DNA of 64,000 nucleotides from Firmicutes bacterium UBA7510. Lineage in GTDB: Bacteria; Bacillota; Clostridia; Tissierellales; Sedimentibacteraceae. This document shows, piece by piece, positions 23,931 to 33,098 of the stretch (position 1 is the first letter of the stretch; every line of letters starts with the position of its first letter). The stretch is from assembly GCA_002479485.1 (NCBI GenBank), contig DLNM01000032.1, positions 1 to 64,000 of the forward strand, in the 5' to 3' direction. The position numbers and the translations under genes were made by a program. The notes beneath the pieces were generated by a model. The model was given only the letters and a program-made list of their open reading frames with translations, did no database searches and had not been told where the DNA came from.

Positions 23931-24320
23931 AGCATACCTCTTATTATTATTTTATTATTAGATTTAATATATCAAACAATAATATTATATGCAATAAATT
24001 TTACAAATTAGTTTACTATTAATGTCTAGTTTGATATATTTAATCTATTTTTACAATAATTACATAATAAATTTTGATTAATAAAAGACAATCTACTAAA
24101 CCTAATATATATATTATATTGACAAAATAATCCTTATATAAATTAAAATACATCTTTCATAAATATTTGCAGTAACAACTCTAGCTTTGAAATTTAAGCA
24201 TTAGCATTTACCAAGTTTTTCCCGTTGTATCAATCGTTGTTATTTTATATAATGTAAATAGGTATTCTAATTTATATATAATTTTATTTACACAAAAATA
24301 ATTAATAAAGTGAGGTAAAA
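23931..24320. other. Divergent intergenic region, 390 bp
   Basis: This very AT-rich stretch separates the HD gene from the symporter gene. I see one canonical promoter (24225-24253) but no riboswitch consensus, no glycine aptamer, no strong hairpin and no coding potential. Confidence 0.6.
24225..24253 (+). promoter_or_regulatory. Sigma-A promoter of the alanine/glycine symporter
   Basis: TTGTAT (24225-24230) and TATAAT (24248-24253) are separated by 17 nt, about 68 nt upstream of the ATG. Confidence 0.75.
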
Positions 24321-25700
24321 ATGGATAATTTATTAACATTAGTAACCAATGCAAATGGATTTTTGGGATTCATTCTTTTATTTGCTTTGTGTGGAACAGG
24401 CTTATATTTTACAATCAGATTAAGATTTGTTCAAGTAAGAAAGTTTGGAGAAAGCTTCAGGAAAACCTTTGGTGGCATAAAATTTGGAGCAGAAGCGGGT
24501 AAAGATGGTATGTCATCTTTTCAATCTCTAGCAACAGCAATTGCTGCACAAGTTGGTACAGGAAATTTAGCTGGAGCTGCAACGGCTATAGCAACAGGAG
24601 GACCAGGATCAATATTCTGGATGTGGATGAGCGCATTTTTTGGAATGAGCACAATATTTGCAGAGGCTACTGCATCCCAAAAATACAAGACAACTACAGA
24701 AGCAGGCGAAGTTATAGGAGGACCTGCATATTATATAAGAGAAGGAATTAAGGGTAAGGCTGGTATATTTTTGTCAAAAATGTTTGCAGTATGTATTATA
24801 CTTGCATTAGGATTCTTCGGTGTCATGGTACAGTCAAACTCTATAGGAGATTCTTTTAAAACAGCATTTAATTTTAATCCAATTATTGTAGGTATTGCAG
24901 TAGCTGTAGTAGTAATGATTATTGTATTAGGTGGAGTAAAGAGAATTGCTTCTATAACGGAAAAAATGGTACCATTTATGGCGCTAATTTATATAGTGGG
25001 CTCTTTAGTGGTTATATTTGCAAACATAGCAAATATACCAGAAACATTTAGACAAATATTTGTAGGAGCTTTTAATCCTTCAGCTGTTGTTGGAGGTGCG
25101 ATTGGTATCACAGTTAAAAATGCAGTTATGTATGGAGTTAAAAGAGGATTATTTTCAAATGAGGCAGGTATGGGATCAACACCTCATGCACATGCTCTAG
25201 CAAAAGTTAAGCATCCATGTGATCAAGGTACAGTTGCAATGATGGGAGTTTTTATAGATACATTCGTTATATTAACACTTACAGCACTTGTAATAATATC
25301 ATCTGGCGCATTACAGTATACAGCAGATGGTGCAACATTAAATGGTATCGCTCTTACTCAAGCAGCTTTTACATCTGTGTTTGGTAATTTTGGAAACATA
25401 TTTATTGCTATTTGCTTGTTATTCTTTGCTTTATCAACAATTATAGGATGGTACTTCTTTGGCGAAATAAATGTTAAATATTTATTTGGTCAAAAGGGAA
25501 CAAAAATATATGCTATAATTGCATCTATATTTATTGTACTTGGTGGAGCATTAAAGGTTGATTTAGTATGGGAGCTATCAGACTTCTTTAACTTATTAAT
25601 GGTATTGCCTAACTTAATTGGATTATTAGCTGTTGGCGGAATCGTAACCAAGTTGCTAAAAGAATATGAATCGGACAAAACAAAATTAAAACCAAGATAA
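24321..25700 (+). CDS. Alanine/glycine:cation symporter (AGCS family)
   Basis: This 459-residue protein is of normal length for sodium:alanine/glycine symporters. Typical motifs are QVGTGNLAGAATAIATGGPGSIFWMWMSAFFGMST near residues 75-110 and GVKRGLFSNEAGMGSTPHAHA near 270-290. About ten to eleven transmembrane helices are visible. It takes up alanine or glycine with Na+ or H+. Together with L-serine dehydratase and GlyA in this window it fits an organism that ferments amino acids. It is a single-gene unit with its own promoter and terminator. Confidence 0.93.
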   Translation: MDNLLTLVTNANGFLGFILLFALCGTGLYFTIRLRFVQVRKFGESFRKTFGGIKFGAEAGKDGMSSFQSLATAIAAQVGTGNLAGAATAIATGGPGSIFWMWMSAFFGMSTIFAEATASQKYKTTTEAGEVIGGPAYYIREGIKGKAGIFLSKMFAVCIILALGFFGVMVQSNSIGDSFKTAFNFNPIIVGIAVAVVVMIIVLGGVKRIASITEKMVPFMALIYIVGSLVVIFANIANIPETFRQIFVGAFNPSAVVGGAIGITVKNAVMYGVKRGLFSNEAGMGSTPHAHALAKVKHPCDQGTVAMMGVFIDTFVILTLTALVIISSGALQYTADGATLNGIALTQAAFTSVFGNFGNIFIAICLLFFALSTIIGWYFFGEINVKYLFGQKGTKIYAIIASIFIVLGGALKVDLVWELSDFFNLLMVLPNLIGLLAVGGIVTKLLKEYESDKTKLKPR

Positions 25701-25713
25701 ATAATAAAATTAT

Positions 25714-25746
25714 AAAAATCTCCTTTAACAAATAAGGAGATTTTTT
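25714..25746 (+). terminator. Terminator of the symporter gene
   Basis: Stem AAAATCTCCTT/AAGGAGATTTT has an 8-nt loop and is followed by T-rich sequence. Confidence 0.85.
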
Positions 25747-25752
25747 ATAACT

Positions 25753-26634
25753 TTATTTTTCTTCTACTAAAATATTACATTTACATGTATCAGGACATTG
25801 CTTATACGACGAATTATTTACACCATTGGAGTTAACACTATTTATTAGTGAATCTCCTGCCTTAACTAATGTGTCATCATTATATTTATTTTTTATCTTA
25901 ATTTTAAATGCTATTTTTTTACATTCAGATGGATTTACTACATCAAAATTCCATTTAAGTATAGTTCGATTATCATATGAATAAAGGTTAGATGGCTCAT
26001 GATTTGAGGTTTGAGTTAAATATTTAACTCCACTATCAAGTACACTTTTTAAGTATACCTTTCTTACTAAATCATATTGACCCGCCTTACATTCTATATA
26101 AAGCTTAGTTTCATCATTGATTTTTAATTTACTATCATCACACGTAACATTTATTTCATAATCCATAGATTCACTAGTAATGTTATCACTTGAAATTTCA
26201 CCGTCACATAATAGATATGTATTTATATTAAGAGTACTTTTGTGTGGTATTTTACTACCTGAGTTCACTACTGAGTTTTCTGTATATTTGTCATACAGTG
26301 CCAAATCAAAAGTTATTATATTTTCTGATAATGGTGACAATTTGAAATTGTTAGCAAATATAATTAAATTATTATTTCCAACCTTTTCATTAGGTTCAAC
26401 AATTTTTATATATTCAGCAATATCTCTATCAGGTCCATTTACCTTTAAATTATTCAAATATGTTAACCCGTTTGCAAGGGTTGAATTTAAGGAACATATT
26501 TTAAAATATTCGCTATTATTTTTAACAACAATTTTAATTGTATAAATCCATGATGGTATAAAAGAAGTCGCTCTTAATCCAGCGCCTTTTAATATCTTTT
26601 TAGGAAAATATATCTTTACACTGCAATCACTCAT
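25753..26634 (-). CDS. DUF11-like repeat protein without a signal peptide
   Basis: This protein of about 293 residues contains two consecutive DUF11-like beta domains (about 10-160 and 165-285). The second has the usual DNRTILKWNFDVVNPSECKKIAFKIKIKN pattern in two parts (DNRTILKW and the Cys/Lys-rich strand). DUF11 domains are normally in secreted surface proteins, yet no signal peptide or sortase motif is visible. The C-terminus is cysteine-rich (CPDTCKCN). The start at 26634 is preferred over TTG 26643 because AAGGA lies 10 nt upstream. Its role is unknown. Confidence 0.6.
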   Translation of the reverse strand: MSDCSVKIYFPKKILKGAGLRATSFIPSWIYTIKIVVKNNSEYFKICSLNSTLANGLTYLNNLKVNGPDRDIAEYIKIVEPNEKVGNNNLIIFANNFKLSPLSENIITFDLALYDKYTENSVVNSGSKIPHKSTLNINTYLLCDGEISSDNITSESMDYEINVTCDDSKLKINDETKLYIECKAGQYDLVRKVYLKSVLDSGVKYLTQTSNHEPSNLYSYDNRTILKWNFDVVNPSECKKIAFKIKIKNKYNDDTLVKAGDSLINSVNSNGVNNSSYKQCPDTCKCNILVEEK

Positions 26635-26762
26635 TGATATCAAGTCCTTTCTGAAAAATTAGACATAAAAATTTTATGTCACATAGACATAATATTCTGT
26701 TTGATTGCATATGTGCATGTTTCGATAAATAAGAATTTATCGTAGCTGTAATTAAGGTATTG

Positions 26763-27150
26763 GCAACTAAAGATTAGTAAGTTATTTCTTCGATATACTT
26801 TTGTTGTAAATTTAAGGTAAGCAATAAATATAAAGAAAAATAAAAAGCATTTTTCTTTGATTTTCTACTTTATTGGCGTGTTCTTCTACTAAGCTTTCAC
26901 GACCCCCAGCCGACCAACTAACTTAGTAGACAGCTCTGCCAAAAACTAAGATAACCAAAGAAAAATCCTTCTATTTTTCCTTGGTTATCTGTTGCTATGA
27001 ATAGCGAAGTAGATAAAAAATTTATGTGACTTAATGAGGATTTCCCTTCCTTTTAAAATCTAGGGAAACCGAATTACGGAAACAGAAACATTTTTTATCT
27101 GCTTTGCTTCCCTTAGATTCGTGGCAAAAGCATATCGAAGTAATTATTTA
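26763..27150. repeat. Structured non-coding element with imperfect terminal inverted repeats
   Basis: This 535-bp gap (26644-27178) has no coding potential but is dense in palindromes. The outer arms (about 26788-26822 and 27110-27145) pair over about 35 nt with few mismatches and a G-U pair (CTTCGATATACTTTTG with CAAAAGCATATCGAAG). Inside are hairpins at about 26835-26860, 26885-26928, 26949-26989 (GATAACCAA...TTGGTTATC) and a 19-bp imperfect stem joining 27004-27022 with 27090-27107. It may be a MITE-like element or a structured RNA. No homologous copy was found in this window. Confidence 0.55.
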
Positions 27151-27178
27151 TCAACTAAGCTACTAAGTTACTAAATTC

Positions 27179-27730
27179 TTATTTAATCATTTCGTACATT
27201 TGTACCATCATTTCATATTCCAGCTTTCCTACTCTACCTGTCACTACTTCACCTTTTTCGTTTAATGCAATTGTTGATGGGAAGTTTCTTACTCCATATG
27301 TTGCTGCTACCTGCTGTTTTGTATCTAAAAGTATTGTTCCTGTAATTTTCTCTTTTTCAACAAATTTTAATACATCTTCTTTAGATTCACCAACATTTAC
27401 ATATAAAACTACTAAATCATCTTTATATTCTTCTTGTAATTTCATAAGGTCTGGCATTTCCTCAACACAGAAACCACACCATGTTGCCCAAAAGTTTATT
27501 ATAACTTTCTTGCCTTGTAAGCTGCTTAGCTTAACCATATTTCCTTCTAAATCCTCTAATTCAAAGTCTGGAGCCATGACTGGTTCTTCCTTAGTGACTT
27601 TTTCTTCTTCATTATTTAACGCATTTTCTGGAACATTGTTTGGTGGATCTACAATTACATCATTTTTCTTTGCACATGCTGTGACAAATAGCATTGCAGT
27701 TATCATTATTAAAATTAATATTTTTTTCAT
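27179..27730 (-). CDS. TlpA/ResA-like thiol-disulfide oxidoreductase lipoprotein
   Basis: This 183-residue lipoprotein has a lipobox with the lipid-bearing cysteine at residue 19 (LFVTAC), an acidic Pro-rich linker and a thioredoxin-like AhpC/TlpA domain. Its redox site is WATWCGFC, and the cis-proline lies in VRNFPSTIAL. It should reduce disulfides outside the membrane. CcdA, which carries electrons from cytoplasmic thioredoxin, is encoded 13 bp upstream, so the two form a functional pair. GGAGG lies 5 nt before the ATG. Confidence 0.92.
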   Translation of the reverse strand: MKKILILIMITAMLFVTACAKKNDVIVDPPNNVPENALNNEEEKVTKEEPVMAPDFELEDLEGNMVKLSSLQGKKVIINFWATWCGFCVEEMPDLMKLQEEYKDDLVVLYVNVGESKEDVLKFVEKEKITGTILLDTKQQVAATYGVRNFPSTIALNEKGEVVTGRVGKLEYEMMVQMYEMIK

Positions 27731-27743
27731 TGTTACCTCCGCT

Positions 27744-28430
27744 TTATAAGAAAAAATTATTAAGTAGTGTTAATTTGTTAAACATTATTAGGATACCAAG
27801 TATAATTATTATTACTCCACCTATTTTATTGATATATACACTAGCTTTTTCAAACTTCGATATGTTCTTATCAAATTTGTCAAGAATTAGTGAAACTATT
27901 ATAAATGGTATAGCAAAACCCAATGAATAAACTAGCAGTAATAAAATACCATAAGTAAATGTAGTTTGACCAGCAGCTACAAACAGTATGGATCCTAAAA
28001 CTGCACCAATACAAGGAGTCCAACCTATAGAAAGTGCCATACCCATTAAAATAGATCCTAAAAATCCTTTTGATTTTGGAGTTTTTACCTTAGATGCAAA
28101 TTTAAACATATCAAGCTTAATTACACCTAACATAGTAAGTCCAAAAAATATTATAAAAATCCCGCTTATAACTCTAAAGATATTTAAATTTTTTGAAATA
28201 AATGTACCTAATGCTGAAGCTGCTGCTCCTAAGAGAACAAATATAATCGTAAAGCCAACTATAAATCCAGCCGTTCTAGTTAAAATTAAAAACCTACCCT
28301 TTTTTGTATTATCATCTACTGAAACCCCAGCCATAAATGCAATATACGCTGGTATCAAAGGCAATATACATGGTGAAAAAAACGAAGTTATTCCTGCTAC
28401 AAATGCAACAGAAAATGTTACATCATTCAT
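27744..28430 (-). CDS. ccdA: CcdA-like thiol-disulfide interchange membrane protein
   Basis: This 228-residue protein of six transmembrane helices belongs to the DsbD/CcdA family. The two conserved redox cysteines lie in SPCILPLIPAY and GWTPCIGAVLG. It moves electrons across the cytoplasmic membrane to extracytoplasmic thiol proteins, here most likely the TlpA-like lipoprotein encoded next. It may be co-transcribed with ispE, about 30 bp upstream. Confidence 0.9.
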   Translation of the reverse strand: MNDVTFSVAFVAGITSFFSPCILPLIPAYIAFMAGVSVDDNTKKGRFLILTRTAGFIVGFTIIFVLLGAAASALGTFISKNLNIFRVISGIFIIFFGLTMLGVIKLDMFKFASKVKTPKSKGFLGSILMGMALSIGWTPCIGAVLGSILFVAAGQTTFTYGILLLLVYSLGFAIPFIIVSLILDKFDKNISKFEKASVYINKIGGVIIIILGILIMFNKLTLLNNFFL

Positions 28431-28460
28431 ATTATTTCATCATCCTCCTATATGCATGCT

Positions 28461-29336
28461 TTAATTATTTGCTGTTTTTGTAATAAATATTTTGTTATAT
28501 TTTTTTGCTAGTTCACCATAAGCCGCTAACATTAAAGCATTATTATCATAAAAACCATACACGCTAGAACCGCTTCCTGTCATAAGCGATGAAATTGCTC
28601 CACTGCTATTTAGATCATCTTTTATTAATGATATTTGAGGACATAGCTTTATAGCAGCTACCTCAAGAGTATTAGCTACAGAAATACAAGTATTATGGTA
28701 ATCATTATTATTTATGTAGTCTAATATTTTGTTGTTCTCATAATAATTATACTCTTTATCTGTTACATTTTTATATGCTAATGGTGTTGAAATGCTAAAG
28801 TCAGGCTTAATTATAATTATATTATCCCATTTAAATGATTTTAATTCAGTGATTTTATCACCGACACCCTCACATAAGCACGTACCACCTGTTAAGCAAA
28901 ATGGCACATCCGCACCTATTTTTATTCCGATTTCTTTCATTTCATCAATTGACATACCTAAGTTCCAAAGTTTATTAAGACCTTTTATCACAGCAGCAGC
29001 ATTTCCACTGCCACCAGCAAGTCCCGCTTCTGTAGGTATAGTTTTTTTAATTGATATGCTCACACCTAGATTAATATTAAATTTTTCTTTAATTAACATA
29101 GCTGCTTTATAGCAAGTGTTTTTTTCATCTAACGGCACATTATAGTTATCACAAGATATAATTATTCCTGATTTACTCTCATTTATTTGAACCTCATCAT
29201 GCAAATCTATTTCCTGCATTACTGATTTTATATTATGATACCCATCCTGTCTTTTATTTATAACATCTAAAAACAAGTTTATTTTTGCATATGAATTAAG
29301 TTTTATACCTTTATTTCTATTCATAATTTCTTTCAA
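28461..29336 (-). CDS. ispE: 4-diphosphocytidyl-2-C-methyl-D-erythritol kinase
   Basis: This GHMP kinase of about 291 residues has the IspE features SYAKINLFLDV at the N-terminus, the ATP loop PTEAGLAGGSGNAAAV and the C-terminal MTGSGSSVYG motif. It phosphorylates CDP-methylerythritol in the non-mevalonate isoprenoid pathway. The TTG start at 29336 lies 7 nt after GGAGG, whereas the next in-frame ATG is 19 nt away, so a TTG start is likely. No other MEP gene is near. Confidence 0.93.
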   Translation of the reverse strand: MKEIMNRNKGIKLNSYAKINLFLDVINKRQDGYHNIKSVMQEIDLHDEVQINESKSGIIISCDNYNVPLDEKNTCYKAAMLIKEKFNINLGVSISIKKTIPTEAGLAGGSGNAAAVIKGLNKLWNLGMSIDEMKEIGIKIGADVPFCLTGGTCLCEGVGDKITELKSFKWDNIIIIKPDFSISTPLAYKNVTDKEYNYYENNKILDYINNNDYHNTCISVANTLEVAAIKLCPQISLIKDDLNSSGAISSLMTGSGSSVYGFYDNNALMLAAYGELAKKYNKIFITKTANN

Positions 29337-29420
29337 CCTATATCCTCCATAATACTAATCTCTCATTAAAACCTTACCATAACGTAATAACGCACTTTTA
29401 ATCGGGATTTATATAAAATA

Positions 29421-29449
29421 AAAAAGTGAACTTAAAATATTCACTTTTT
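29421..29449 (-). terminator. Terminator after corA-DUF1893
   Basis: Stem AAAAAGTGAA/TTCACTTTTT (29421-29430 with 29440-29449) has a 9-nt loop and a T-run on the minus strand. Confidence 0.8.
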
Positions 29450-29464
29450 ATTATTTTATAATAT

Positions 29465-29893
29465 TTACATTAAATTTTTTTCAATCAAAAATTTTTCAAT
29501 ATTTTTTAATAGATTATCAAAATCCGTTTCATTCTTAGCAAGGGTTTCAACTGGACACATTCCAGTCTTATCTCTATTTTCTATATAATCTACTTCCTCT
29601 ACAAATGCTACTTCTATTTCACTGTCAAGAAGCAAATTTTTTGCTCTTGTAGTTATAACATCACAATAAAGCTCTTTGATTCCCGCCTCTTTATATATCC
29701 ATGCGGCTGCTTTTCCGATAACTCTGTCAGCACATGATGCACCCTTCATTTGGTCTTTAATTCTCATATAAGCACAATATAAAGGTTTTATGCCAAATCC
29801 GTCATTTTTATATATTATTTCGTTATTATTAACTATAACAATTTTTTGATTTTCATTATACATTATTTCTCTTGCTAATTTTAAATAATCCAT
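29465..29893 (-). CDS. DUF1893 protein
   Basis: This 142-residue protein matches DUF1893, small proteins predicted to adopt a cytidine-deaminase-like fold. GKAAAWIYKEAGIKELYCDVIT and the CPVE motif near residue 118 are visible. Its function is not established. It lies 18 bp downstream of the CorA-like gene, so the two are probably one transcript ended by the hairpin at 29421-29449. Confidence 0.7.
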   Translation of the reverse strand: MDYLKLAREIMYNENQKIVIVNNNEIIYKNDGFGIKPLYCAYMRIKDQMKGASCADRVIGKAAAWIYKEAGIKELYCDVITTRAKNLLLDSEIEVAFVEEVDYIENRDKTGMCPVETLAKNETDFDNLLKNIEKFLIEKNLM

Positions 29894-29911
29894 TAAATCC
29901 TTATCCTTCTA

Positions 29912-30847
29912 CTAAAATAAATTTTTTTTCATAAATATCAACCCTGCTATTAATGAAGTTAAAGCTGACATACCAATTACAATATAAAAGCCATATGGAG
30001 AACCAGAAAATGGGATATTGATAACATTCATACCATAAAAGCTTGCAAATATAGTAGGTATAGACATTATAATAGTAATAGATGCCAACACCTTCATAAC
30101 TATGTTTAGGTTGTTTGATATAATTGATGCAAAAGCATCCATCATACCACTTAAAATTCCACTATAAATATTAGCCATTTCAATTGCTTGTTTATTTTCA
30201 ACAATTACATCATCTAACAAATCTTTATCATCAGGAAATTTTTTTATAATGTCTAGTTTTAATATTTTTTCAAGAACCGCTTCATTTGCTTTTAATGCAG
30301 TAGTTATATAAACTAGCGATTTTTCCAGGTCTAATAGTTGTATAAGCTCCTTGTTTTTCATGGATTTATGAAGCTTTTTTTCAACCTGATTGCTCATTTT
30401 ATCAATTTGTCTAAGATACAACAAATATCTTTGAGCATTTCTATATAATATTTGATATATAAACCTAAATTTTTTATTTGTAGAAAAAGTACGTACACTA
30501 TTTTTCTCAAACTGGTCAAGAACAATAGAATCCTTTAAACAAACAGTAATAATATTGTTTTCTGTTAAAATAATGCCTAAAGGTAAGGTTTCATATATTA
30601 TATGTTCATCTGTTTTTTCTACTGCTGGGGTATCTACAAGAATTAAAATCTGTTCTTTTTCAGTATCTACACGAGCACTTTCCTCTTCATCTAGTGCTGC
30701 ATATAAAAAATCTCTTTCAACGTTTAATTTTTCAACAATAAAATCTAACTCATCCTCCGTTGGATTAGTTAAATTTATCCATGCATTATCTTCTATACTG
30801 TCTAAAGTATATAGACTATCGCCTATTGTTTTATAAATATTTAGCAT
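29912..30847 (-). CDS. corA: CorA-family magnesium/divalent cation transporter
   Basis: This 311-residue protein has a large cytoplasmic domain (1-245) and two C-terminal transmembrane helices. The family signature YGMN (about residue 268-271) follows the first helix. It should carry Mg2+ or related cations as a pentamer. GAGG precedes the ATG. The 530-bp upstream region is full of hairpins, but I do not recognise an M-box or other Mg riboswitch in it. Confidence 0.9.
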   Translation of the reverse strand: MLNIYKTIGDSLYTLDSIEDNAWINLTNPTEDELDFIVEKLNVERDFLYAALDEEESARVDTEKEQILILVDTPAVEKTDEHIIYETLPLGIILTENNIITVCLKDSIVLDQFEKNSVRTFSTNKKFRFIYQILYRNAQRYLLYLRQIDKMSNQVEKKLHKSMKNKELIQLLDLEKSLVYITTALKANEAVLEKILKLDIIKKFPDDKDLLDDVIVENKQAIEMANIYSGILSGMMDAFASIISNNLNIVMKVLASITIIMSIPTIFASFYGMNVINIPFSGSPYGFYIVIGMSALTSLIAGLIFMKKNLF

Positions 30848-31105
30848 GTTTCACCTCGTTTTAATAATAGAATATTAATAAAATTATTGGCACCAAAAAA
30901 CCATCATTAAAAATAGTTAATGACTAACAATACCAATAATAGCTTTTGCCACTGTATACAAAATATGCATTGTATACAGTGCATACAGTGTATGCACTTT
31001 CTATTATCAAAACGTATGAGAAGCTTTTGATAATAGAACAGTATTAAGTTTTATAAACGTGTAACTATAGGCATTGGGACTCCCGTCCATTATCAATCAC
31101 TCCTC
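30848..31105. other. Hairpin-dense region upstream of corA
   Basis: This is part of a 532-bp gap (30848-31379). Perfect palindromes include CTATTATCAAAA/TTTTGATAATAG (about 31002-31036, 12 bp), GTGCATAC/GTATGCAC (about 30979-30997) and a TGTATACA pair (30955-30976). ATTATTGG/CCAATAAT lies at about 30882-30940. A GC-richer block GGCATTGGGACTCCCGTCC lies near 31070-31088. It reads as an RNA leader or another palindromic element. The rest (31106-31379) is plain AT-rich sequence. Confidence 0.5.
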
Positions 31106-31379
31106 ATCATAAATTATTTCCACTTTTTTTAAAAACTTGCACAATTTTATTATACATACAAAACTGCATCAGTTACATATATAATTATGATATGCTAATT
31201 ATAATAAATTTGCAAGAATTTTTTTGCATACTATCGCGGTTAGAAAATACTAATTAATTATAATATTAAAAAATATTTTAGAAAATTATTTTTCGATTTA
31301 AATCTATTTATTATTTAAAATTTTTTAAAAATTTGATATAATAAATTATTACAATATTGAATAAAGAGGTATCGTTAGT

Positions 31380-32225
31380 TTGAAAAGGATAATAAAGCTT
31401 TCATTATTTTTGACATTAATTATATTTTTAATTTACAGTTATGCTCGATTTATAGAGCCAAAACTTATAGCTATAAAAACATCAAAAATAACATCTCAAT
31501 ATATATCTAAAGAATTATCTAATATAAAAATCGTTCAATTTTCAGACACACACATCTCTGATTATTTTACAATTAAAGATTTAATGAAAACTGTAAAAAA
31601 AATTAATAAGCTTAATCCAGATATTGTTTTATTTACTGGGGATTTAATAGACAATTATAGTGAATCTACGATAGATTCAAAGAAAATCTCATATGTTTTA
31701 AGTTTAATTGATGCAACATTGGGTAAATACTCAGTATATGGTAACCACGACTATGGTGGTGGTGCTACAAGAATATATAAGGAAATAATGAATGATGCTG
31801 GATTTAAATTGTTGATAAATGATAGCGTGTATTTAAAGGAATATAATTTGACTATTACAGGTTTAGACGATGCTCTTTTTGGCAATCCAGATATTGATAA
31901 TATAACTAAATTTATAAATAAAGAAGCGTACAATATTTTACTTTGTCATGAGCCAGACATTATTGAATATATAGCTGATTATAACTTTGATTTAGCTATA
32001 TCCGGACATAGTCACGGTGAACAAGTTAAAATACCATTTATGGATGATATAATTCTACCTCCTTTGGCTAAAACATATGTAAAGGGAATGTATGAATTAG
32101 ATTCAGATCGCGAAGGTAAAATTTATGTTAATAAGGGTATAGGCACATCTAAAATACCTTTTAGATTCCTCGCTCCGCCAGAGATAACATTATTCAAGTT
32201 TAATATAAGTAAGGACGGATTGTAA
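31380..32225 (+). CDS. Membrane-anchored metallophosphoesterase (YaeI/YkuE-like)
   Basis: This protein of 281 residues has an N-terminal membrane anchor (residues 5-22) and a calcineurin-like domain. All five metal-binding blocks are seen: FSDTHIS, GDLID, YGNHDY, LCHEPD and SGHSHGEQ. YkuE and YaeI/LpxH-like members act on lipid-linked or nucleotide phosphates, but the substrate here is unknown. The start is TTG at 31380 with GAGG upstream. It is followed 3 bp later by a DUF2238-like membrane protein. Confidence 0.85.
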   Translation: MKRIIKLSLFLTLIIFLIYSYARFIEPKLIAIKTSKITSQYISKELSNIKIVQFSDTHISDYFTIKDLMKTVKKINKLNPDIVLFTGDLIDNYSESTIDSKKISYVLSLIDATLGKYSVYGNHDYGGGATRIYKEIMNDAGFKLLINDSVYLKEYNLTITGLDDALFGNPDIDNITKFINKEAYNILLCHEPDIIEYIADYNFDLAISGHSHGEQVKIPFMDDIILPPLAKTYVKGMYELDSDREGKIYVNKGIGTSKIPFRFLAPPEITLFKFNISKDGL

Positions 32226-32228
32226 ATT

Positions 32229-33044
32229 ATGAAAAAAAACAAGACAAAGCATAATAAAAAAACCATGAAGCAGCAAATAGCTCAGAATAAGAAATTATTT
32301 ATATTGTATATTATACTTCGTATATCGGTTATACTGGTGATGATTGCACAGTTTTTTAACGGCAACTATGAAAATGTATTTATGTGCGTATTGACATTAT
32401 TTTTATTTACTATACCTAGCTTCATTGAAAACAACTTTCACATTGATATACCGGACACCTTAGAGGTTATAATTCTTCTTTTTATATTCGCAGCTGAAAT
32501 ATTAGGTGAAATACAGGCATACTATATAAAGTTTCCATATTGGGATACCATGCTTCATACCATAAATGGATTTTTAGCCGCTGCAATAGGATTTTCATTG
32601 GTAGATTTACTTAACAGACATGAAAAATTTTCATTTAAATTATCACCAATTTTTATGGCTATAGTAGCCTTTTGTTTTTCAATGACCATTGGAGTATTAT
32701 GGGAGTTCTTTGAATGTGGTATGGATTTAATATTTGCAACTGATATGCAAAAGGACACTATTATTAATTCAATTTCCACTGTCATGTTAAACCCTGACGG
32801 ATTAAATGTACCTGTAAAAATAAAGGATATAACAAGTGTCATTGTAAATGGTCAAGAATTAGGTCTGAATGGATATTTAGATATTGGACTTCTAGATACT
32901 ATGAAAGATATGTTTGTTAACTTTATCGGTGCTGTTGTATTTTCAGTAATAGGATATTTTTATGTTAAAAAACGTGGAGAAGGAAAGGTTGCTAAAAAAT
33001 TTATACCAAAAATAATGGAAGAAAGCAAAATTGATAATAGATAA
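32229..33044 (+). CDS. DUF2238/YjdF-like membrane protein
   Basis: This 271-residue protein has a Lys-rich N-terminus and about six transmembrane helices. The motif YWDTMLHTINGFLAAAIGFSLVD and the later GVLWEFFECGMDLIF resemble YjdF/DUF2238 membrane proteins of unknown function. The spacing of His, Glu and Asp residues in membrane segments suggests a metal or acid-base site. It begins 3 bp after the phosphoesterase gene and is probably co-transcribed. Confidence 0.55.
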   Translation: MKKNKTKHNKKTMKQQIAQNKKLFILYIILRISVILVMIAQFFNGNYENVFMCVLTLFLFTIPSFIENNFHIDIPDTLEVIILLFIFAAEILGEIQAYYIKFPYWDTMLHTINGFLAAAIGFSLVDLLNRHEKFSFKLSPIFMAIVAFCFSMTIGVLWEFFECGMDLIFATDMQKDTIINSISTVMLNPDGLNVPVKIKDITSVIVNGQELGLNGYLDIGLLDTMKDMFVNFIGAVVFSVIGYFYVKKRGEGKVAKKFIPKIMEESKIDNR

Positions 33045-33058
33045 AAATAAAGCGAGAG

Positions 33059-33079
33059 TGCAACAAATGTTGCATTTTT
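33059..33079 (+). terminator. Small hairpin before the HXXEE gene
   Basis: Stem TGCAAC/GTTGCA with a 4-nt loop is followed by five T. It could be a weak terminator or attenuator between the two membrane-protein genes. Confidence 0.4.
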
Positions 33080-33098
33080 GGCTTGGAGGTTATTTTCA

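Noticed and set aside
26644..27178. RNase P, tmRNA or 6S RNA
   Set aside because: The conserved cores of RNase P and tmRNA are absent, and the multi-branched layout does not match a 6S rod.
30848..31379. M-box or yybP-ykoY riboswitch before corA
   Set aside because: Neither the GTTAGGTGAGGCTCC block nor the GGGGAGTAGC block is present; only unassigned hairpins are visible.
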